Both the position numbers and the translations under genes were made by a program. This document shows positions 5,372 to 9,059 of a DNA stretch of 9,059 nt, in pieces (the first letter of the stretch is position 1; the number at the start of each line of letters is the position of its first letter). Origin of the DNA: DATHYU01 sp033722675 (lineage in GTDB: Bacteria > Actinomycetota > Acidimicrobiia > Spongiisociales > UBA11373); NCBI GenBank assembly GCA_033722675.1, contig JAWVYO010000094.1, positions 1-9,059 on the forward strand. Direction: 5' to 3'. Below the pieces are notes generated by a model. That model saw nothing but the letters and a program-made list of their open reading frames with translations, made no database searches and had not been told where the DNA came from.

Positions 5372-6444
5372 GAGGCTCCTCCGGGTCGGGTGAGCGGTCC
5401 GTCGGCGTCGGCGGGGTCGGGGAACATGACGACCTTGCCGCACTCTCCCGACGCCATGAGATCGAAGGCGGCGTCGAAATCGTCGAGGGCGAACCGGTGG
5501 GTCACCAGGGGGGCGAGGTCGACGCTGCCGGCCCGCAGCAGGCCCCGCATCTGGTACCAGGTCTCCCAGAGCCGGCGCCCGGCGATGCCGTACACCGTGG
5601 CGCCCTTGAAGATCACGGCGTCGTCGAGGTCGAAGGAGATCGGCTTCGAGGCCAGTCCGAGCAGCGCCGCCTCGCCGCCGGGCTTGAGCAGCCCGAAACC
5701 GGACTCCAGGGCGGCCTCGGCCCCCGACATTTCGAGCAGCACGTCGACGCCTTCGCCCTCGGTGTCGGCGAGGATCTGGCCCGCGACGTCGTCCTCGCGG
5801 GGGTCGAGGGCGAGGTCGGCTCCCATGCGGAGCGCCATCGAGAGCCGGTAGGCGCTGAGGTCGGTGGCATACACCGACCGGGCGCCCAGGGCCTTTGCGG
5901 TGGCGATCGCCATGAGGCCCACGGGCCCGCAGCCGGTCACGAGCACCTTGCGGCCGGCGATCTCGGGCTTCATGACCGTGTGCACGGCGTTGCCGAAGTT
6001 CTCCTGGAGGGACGCCACCGACAGCGGCATGTCCGGCGGATCGATCCAGGCGTTGGAGGCGGGGACGACGACGTAGTCGGCGAAGACGCCGTCACGGTGG
6101 ACCCCCAGGATCTCCGTGTTCGGGCAGAGGTGTCCCTTGGCGGTTCGGCACCACAGGCAGGTGCCGTCGACCACGTGCGACTCGACGGAGACCAGTTGTC
6201 CGATGGCGGGGCCGTCGACGCGGGGCCCGTGCGCTTCCACGATGCCGCACATCTCGTGCCCGACGACGAGGGGCGGGCTGACGTGGTCGGCCGCCCACGG
6301 TCCCCAGGTCCGGATGTGGAGGTCGGTGCCGCAGATCGACGCGGCTTTCACCCGCAACAGCACCTCACCCGGCCCGGGTTCGGGGATCGGCCGTTCGGCC
6401 ATGACGAGACCGGGTCCGGCGGCCTCCTTGACGATCGCACGCAT
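5368..6444 (-). CDS. tdh: L-threonine 3-dehydrogenase, zinc-dependent MDR type
   Basis: 358 aa; E. coli Tdh has 341. It oxidises L-threonine with NAD+ to 2-amino-3-oxobutyrate, which Kbl, the next gene, uses. The catalytic zinc ligands C38 and H63–E64 lie in SICGTDLHIRTWGPW and PPLVVGHEMCG. The Tdh-specific GNAVHT follows at 151–156, then the NAD Rossmann motif GCGPVG at 171–176 with acidic D195, and finally THRF and SGECGKVVMFPDP near the end. The structural zinc loop has C96, C99 and C107, but its first Cys is Asp (D93). The ATG at 6444 was chosen because homology begins there; a TAGGCT box lies 7 nt upstream and no strong ribosome binding site is present. The frame above it is Arg-rich and lies antisense to nothing but the wall-hydrolase gene. 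Confidence is high on family and pathway. Confidence 0.95.
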   Translation of the reverse strand: MRAIVKEAAGPGLVMAERPIPEPGPGEVLLRVKAASICGTDLHIRTWGPWAADHVSPPLVVGHEMCGIVEAHGPRVDGPAIGQLVSVESHVVDGTCLWCRTAKGHLCPNTEILGVHRDGVFADYVVVPASNAWIDPPDMPLSVASLQENFGNAVHTVMKPEIAGRKVLVTGCGPVGLMAIATAKALGARSVYATDLSAYRLSMALRMGADLALDPREDDVAGQILADTEGEGVDVLLEMSGAEAALESGFGLLKPGGEAALLGLASKPISFDLDDAVIFKGATVYGIAGRRLWETWYQMRGLLRAGSVDLAPLVTHRFALDDFDAAFDLMASGECGKVVMFPDPADADGPLTRPGGAS

Positions 6445-6451
6445 CGGCACG

Positions 6452-6457
6452 AGCCTA
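6452..6457 (-). promoter_or_regulatory. Candidate -10 box (TAGGCT) for leaderless tdh–kbl mRNA
   Basis: TAGGCT on the minus strand lies 7 nt before the tdh ATG. A ribosome binding site is absent, apart from an AGG inside the box itself. The -35 region is not recognisable. It sits in the 44-nt gap after the wall-hydrolase gene, so tdh–kbl need not be read from that gene. Confidence 0.4.
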
Positions 6458-6462
6458 GAGGT

Positions 6463-6479
6463 CCGGCGGCCGGCGCCGG
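6463..6479 (-). terminator. Short G+C hairpin after the wall-hydrolase gene
   Basis: CCGGCG at 6463–6468 pairs with CGCCGG at 6474–6479 around a 5-nt loop, 9 nt after the hydrolase stop. No T-tract follows, so terminator function is uncertain. It lies immediately above the candidate tdh -10 box. Confidence 0.3.
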
Positions 6480-6488
6480 GTGCGACGG

Positions 6489-7835
6489 TCAGTTCTGGAC
6501 GTCGACGACCCAGTCGTGGCACCCGGCGGTGCCGTAGAAGGTGCCCCAGTGCCACCAGCCGCCGGCGTTCGGCTCCCGGTAGACGAGGTAGGCGGCCACG
6601 GCGACGTTCGTCTCCGGGTCGAAGATGTCCCCGCCTGCGGGGATCGTGACGCCCCGATCGGCCCACCAGTCGACGGCCCACCCGTACCGGGTGTTCCACA
6701 GGTCCTTGCGGCGGCCGAAGGAGTCGATGATGTAGGGCCGGTGCTGGAAGAGCCCGCTCGTGTCGCTCGTGGCGTTGACGGCCGTGGGGTCGCCCCAGCT
6801 CTCGCAGCGAATGATGCCGAGGGCGGTGTCGACCTCGGGGGTCTCGAAGTACTCCTCGACGAGATCGCGCCAGCGTTCGATGCAGGGCTCCCCGCGCCAG
6901 GGGTGCAGCGCCGTCGCCGCGCCCGGCGGGCAGTCGGGGTCGGGCGGCGGTGGATTCGAGACCTCGACGTCGTCGGGCTCGTGGAGGCGCGTCCAGGTGT
7001 TGGGGCCGACGATGGCGTCGGCGGCGAGTCCCTGGTCGGACTGGAAGCGGATGACCGCCGAGGCCGTCTGGCCGCCGAAGACGCCGTCCACGGTGCCGGC
7101 GCTGTAGCCGAGGTCGTTGAGGAGGGTCTGGAGCAGCCGGACGGCGTCTCCGCGGCTGCCCCGCCGGAGTGTCGGCTGGTCGGTCCCGTCGCCGCCGGCG
7201 GGCACCGAAGCGGCCTCCTCGAGGGTCGAGGCGGTGTGGTCGTCCACGATGCCCGTCACGTCGAGGCCCTGGTCGGATTGGAAGGCCCGCACGGCGGTCT
7301 CGGTCTTGGGACCGAAGATCCCGTCGGCGGGTCCGGCGCCGTAGCCGAGGTCGTTGAGGGAGACCTGTACGACCACCACCGCGGGGCCGGAGTCACCAAC
7401 CTTCAACCCGGGGTCGATGGTTGGCGCGTCGTCGGAGGGCGCGTCGCCCCCGGTGTCGCCGCCGGCCGGTGGCGGGTTCTCGGCGAGCGCGGCGGCGAGC
7501 GCCGCGATCGTGCCGGTCCCCACCACCCCGTCCACGAGGATCCCGGCATCGGTCTGGAACTGACGGACGGCGACGCCCGTGAGCGGGCCGAAGATGCCGT
7601 CGGCGGGCCCGACGTCGTAGCCGAGATGCGCGAGGGTGGCCTGGAGGTCGACGACGAGCTCACCCCGGCTCCCCTCGCGCAGGACCGTGCCCGCGTTCGC
7701 GAGCTCGTCGGTCGTCACGTCGGCGGTGGACGCCGCACGTGCGTCGGTGTGGGGCACGAGGACCAGCGAGATCACGGTGGCGAGTGCCAGGAGGATCGCG
7801 CCGACTCTGCGTGGGACGAGACGGATGGCCGTCAT
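6489..7835 (-). CDS. Secreted protein with three peptidoglycan-binding repeats and a lysozyme-like domain
   Basis: 448 aa. A signal peptide covers about 1–35: basic MTAIRLVPRR, then a hydrophobic core, then DARAA as the likely cleavage site. Three PG_binding_1 repeats follow at about 53–115, 145–207 and 224–284. Each has an LGY…(D/V)DG(I/V)FG…AVR.FQ pattern, and they are joined by Pro/Gly/Asp-rich linkers. The C-terminal part (about 317–448) resembles transglycosylase/lysozyme-like domains: IIRCESWGDPTAVN with E345 as candidate catalytic Glu, SDTSGLFQHRP, and a Trp-rich end. C302, C318, C344 and C439 could form disulfides outside the cell. Probable role: cleavage or remodelling of wall peptidoglycan. 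The ATG at 7835 was chosen for the signal peptide, with GGGAAGG just upstream. The enzymatic type is inferred. Confidence 0.88.
   Translation of the reverse strand: MTAIRLVPRRVGAILLALATVISLVLVPHTDARAASTADVTTDELANAGTVLREGSRGELVVDLQATLAHLGYDVGPADGIFGPLTGVAVRQFQTDAGILVDGVVGTGTIAALAAALAENPPPAGGDTGGDAPSDDAPTIDPGLKVGDSGPAVVVVQVSLNDLGYGAGPADGIFGPKTETAVRAFQSDQGLDVTGIVDDHTASTLEEAASVPAGGDGTDQPTLRRGSRGDAVRLLQTLLNDLGYSAGTVDGVFGGQTASAVIRFQSDQGLAADAIVGPNTWTRLHEPDDVEVSNPPPPDPDCPPGAATALHPWRGEPCIERWRDLVEEYFETPEVDTALGIIRCESWGDPTAVNATSDTSGLFQHRPYIIDSFGRRKDLWNTRYGWAVDWWADRGVTIPAGGDIFDPETNVAVAAYLVYREPNAGGWWHWGTFYGTAGCHDWVVDVQN
7104..7359. repeat. 19-bp identical DNA repeat within the peptidoglycan-binding domains
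   Basis: GTAGCCGAGGTCGTTGAGG occurs identically at 7104–7122 and 7341–7359 (plus-strand reading). It encodes the LNDLGY segment of binding repeats 3 and 2. The first repeat (near 7616) has diverged to GTAGCCGAGATGCGCGAGG. The pair suggests fairly recent duplication or gene conversion between repeats 2 and 3. Confidence 0.7.
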
Positions 7836-7865
7836 CACCTTCCCGGGGGTGTCGGGTGTGTGCAC

Positions 7866-7893
7866 AGAGTAGCGATGTCGGGCGGTATGCGAA
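7866..7893 (-). promoter_or_regulatory. Candidate promoter of the wall-hydrolase gene
   Basis: The minus-strand -10 is TACTCT (7871–7866) and the possible -35 is TTCGCA (7893–7888), with a 16-nt spacer. The start of transcription would fall near 7859, giving a leader of about 24 nt that includes the GGGAAGG ribosome binding site. This gene is therefore leadered, unlike the opposite-facing one. Confidence 0.4.
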
Positions 7894-7921
7894 GACATCC
7901 GGCGGACCGGTCGGCTCCGGA

Positions 7922-7951
7922 TCCACAGAGATGGCCACCGCCCCATACCCT
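7922..7951 (+). promoter_or_regulatory. Candidate leaderless promoter of the right-edge gene
   Basis: The possible -35 is TCCACA (7922–7927), followed by an 18-nt spacer and -10 TACCCT (7946–7951), then 6 nt to the ATG at 7958. No Shine-Dalgarno sequence is visible. ATCCGG (7897–7902) and CCGGAT (7917–7922) flank a GACCGGTC palindrome (7905–7912) just above it, a possible operator shared with the divergent gene. Confidence 0.45.
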
Positions 7952-7957
7952 CGGACC

Positions 7958-9059
7958 ATGGACGCCCCCGCCGGTCCCCGCCGTCCCTCCCCCTGGCTGG
8001 CGGCGCTCGCCGTGGGGGCGATCCTCGGTGTGGCCGCCCTCGTCGGTCTCTCCGGGGGCCAGAGCGGTGGCGACGCCGACGTCGAGGAACCGGACGTCCC
8101 CCTGGCGGAGCCGGAGGTCACCACGCCGACGCTCGCGGTCGAGTCGCCGACCCGGGCGGGCATCGAGGCGCTGGGCGGCGCCCTCGCCGTGGTCGAGGGC
8201 GCCGAGGTGTCCCGCTCGTTGCGGCTCGTCACCGCCGGCGGCCCGGAGGTCGAGCATCCGATGCCCGTGTCCTTCGACGGCGTGTCCTTCGACGCCGGTC
8301 GCACGGCCTATGCCTTTCTCGACGGCCACCTGCGCCTCCACCTGCGGGAGGCGGACGCCCCGGCCGGTCTCGTCTCGCTCGCTCAGCCCCTCGCGTTCAA
8401 CGTCGCCAGCTGGTCGTGGTCGTCCACGGAACCGCGCCTGCTGGCGGCGGTCACCTTCGACGTGGACGGGTTCCGCCTGTGGGAGGGGTTCGACGACCTG
8501 GAGCCCGTCACCCGGGTGGGCGCCGAGCGCGTCGTCGGCTTCGACGGCGCCGGGTACCTGCTGCACGAGATGGGCAACCCGGCCGACGGCACCCGGACAC
8601 TGCGCCGCATCGACCGCGGCGGGACCGAGCTCGGGTCCATCGACGCCGACGTCGTCCACGTCGGCGCCTCGGGTGTGATCGTCGTCGCCCGGGAACGGGC
8701 CGAGCGCGTCGACGGTCGCCGGGCCTTCGACTGGTTCCTCGTCGACCGGCTCCTGGAGCGCGCGGTGCCCATCCCGGGCCCGCCGTATCCGTCGGAGGTC
8801 GCCGTGGTCACGGGCACCGAACCGACGGTCGCCTTCTTCGTCGACGCGGCCGGGCGTGATCGCGTGGACATCTATTTCCACGAGCGACGGCTGACGCGCA
8901 CCTTCGAGCTCGACGGCGTCGAGGTCCACGACCTCCACTGGAGCGACGGCGACGAGCGCCTCGTGATCACGGGGGTGACCTCGGACGGGACCACCGACGT
9001 GGTCCAGCTGCTCGAGGTGGAGACCGGTATCACCACGACCCTCGGCTACGACGAACCCG
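7958..9059 (+). CDS. Membrane-anchored extracellular protein of unknown function, beta-propeller-like (3' end cut by window)
   Basis: I translated 367 codons without a stop to the right edge. A short Pro/Arg-rich head precedes one hydrophobic helix at about 13–32 (WLAALAVGAILGVAALVGL), a signal anchor or signal peptide. Next is an acidic Pro/Thr linker (about 36–65), then a long beta-rich region. That region has repeating short strands and D-G turns, such as VVGFDGAGYLLHEM, TLRRIDRGGTELGSI, VAFFVDAAGRDRVDIY and LHWSDGDERLVITG. These read like WD40/TolB-like propeller blades, but no signature motif is clear. The start has a TACCCT box 6 nt upstream. It is divergent from the wall-hydrolase gene. 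I do not recognise the family, and no enzyme motif is visible. Confidence 0.78.
   Translation, partial: MDAPAGPRRPSPWLAALAVGAILGVAALVGLSGGQSGGDADVEEPDVPLAEPEVTTPTLAVESPTRAGIEALGGALAVVEGAEVSRSLRLVTAGGPEVEHPMPVSFDGVSFDAGRTAYAFLDGHLRLHLREADAPAGLVSLAQPLAFNVASWSWSSTEPRLLAAVTFDVDGFRLWEGFDDLEPVTRVGAERVVGFDGAGYLLHEMGNPADGTRTLRRIDRGGTELGSIDADVVHVGASGVIVVARERAERVDGRRAFDWFLVDRLLERAVPIPGPPYPSEVAVVTGTEPTVAFFVDAAGRDRVDIYFHERRLTRTFELDGVEVHDLHWSDGDERLVITGVTSDGTTDVVQLLEVETGITTTLGYDEP

Noticed and set aside
3641..5851. A 736-codon open frame on the plus strand
   Set aside because: It lies antisense to the sigma factor, kbl and tdh, whose motifs are unmistakable. Its protein is a Val/Gly/Asp/Arg-rich shadow typical of G+C-rich DNA, with no domain.
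6445..6488. Riboswitch or attenuator leader before tdh
   Set aside because: The gap is only 44 nt and the best promoter puts transcription at the ATG. There is no room for a leader.
6960..7700. Tandem-repeat or CRISPR-like array
   Set aside because: The periodic similarity comes from three coding peptidoglycan-binding domains about 80–90 residues apart. There are no short identical repeats with unique spacers.
6480..8678. A 732-codon open frame on the plus strand
   Set aside because: It is antisense to the wall-hydrolase gene and then out of frame with the plus-strand gene starting at 7958. Composition is shadow-like, with a Pro/Ser/Arg-rich end.
7835..8938. A 367-codon open frame on the minus strand opposite the right-edge gene
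   Set aside because: No motif or membrane segment. The plus-strand frame has a signal anchor, a promoter box and sensible strand-rich protein, so this is the mirror frame.
1..9059. Mobile element, prophage, defence system, tRNA or rRNA genes
   Set aside because: No transposase or integrase motifs, terminal inverted repeats, cloverleaf ends or rRNA-like stretches were found. Composition is even across the window.

Overview
The window is very G+C-rich and densely packed. Gene content and order point to an actinobacterium. The block pgsA–gcvH–FHA (GarA/OdhI type)–MerR (Rv1828/FtsR type) keeps the order seen around Rv1822–Rv1828 in mycobacteria. A SigK/RskA-like pair, GTG starts, 1–4 nt stop/start overlaps and apparent leaderless starts fit as well. 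My guess is the class Acidimicrobiia or a relative; that placement is inference, since no rRNA or tRNA gene is present. The window is mostly chromosomal housekeeping. I see no transposase, phage gene, CRISPR array, toxin–antitoxin pair or defence island.

Layout. (a) 1–2491, minus strand: a six-gene run read right to left: a 39-aa membrane peptide, a DUF6941-like protein, a CDP-alcohol phosphatidyltransferase (pgsA-like), gcvH, an FHA protein (garA-like) and a MerR regulator cut by the left edge. All junctions overlap by 1–4 nt except gcvH/FHA. That gap holds a perfect 10-bp hairpin followed by a candidate leaderless promoter. (b) 2492–2640: divergent intergenic region. (c) 2641–2778, plus strand: a 45-aa single-pass membrane protein whose stop codon shares a CTAG with the stop of the convergent anti-sigma gene. 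(d) 2775–4117, minus strand: an ECF sigma factor and its membrane-bound zinc anti-sigma factor. (e) 4166–6444, minus strand: tdh–kbl, the two-step pathway from threonine to glycine plus acetyl-CoA. (f) 6489–7835, minus strand: a secreted protein with three peptidoglycan-binding repeats and a lysozyme-like domain. (g) 7836–7957: divergent promoter region. (h) 7958 to the right edge, plus strand: an unidentified membrane-anchored extracellular protein, possibly a beta-propeller.

How the genes may work together. Tdh and Kbl make glycine, and GcvH carries the aminomethyl group when glycine is broken down. The FHA protein beside gcvH belongs to a family that throttles 2-oxoglutarate and glutamate enzymes in other actinobacteria. 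The window therefore combines one-carbon/amino-acid metabolism, its possible phospho-switch, and envelope functions (lipid synthesis, wall hydrolase, sigma/anti-sigma signalling). Four genes (FHA, the 39-aa peptide, tdh and the right-edge gene) have a TANNNT hexamer 6–7 nt before their ATG. That suggests leaderless mRNAs are common in this organism and is the most coherent unannotated signal here. Two genes, at 1–526 and 7958–9059, are cut by the window edges.
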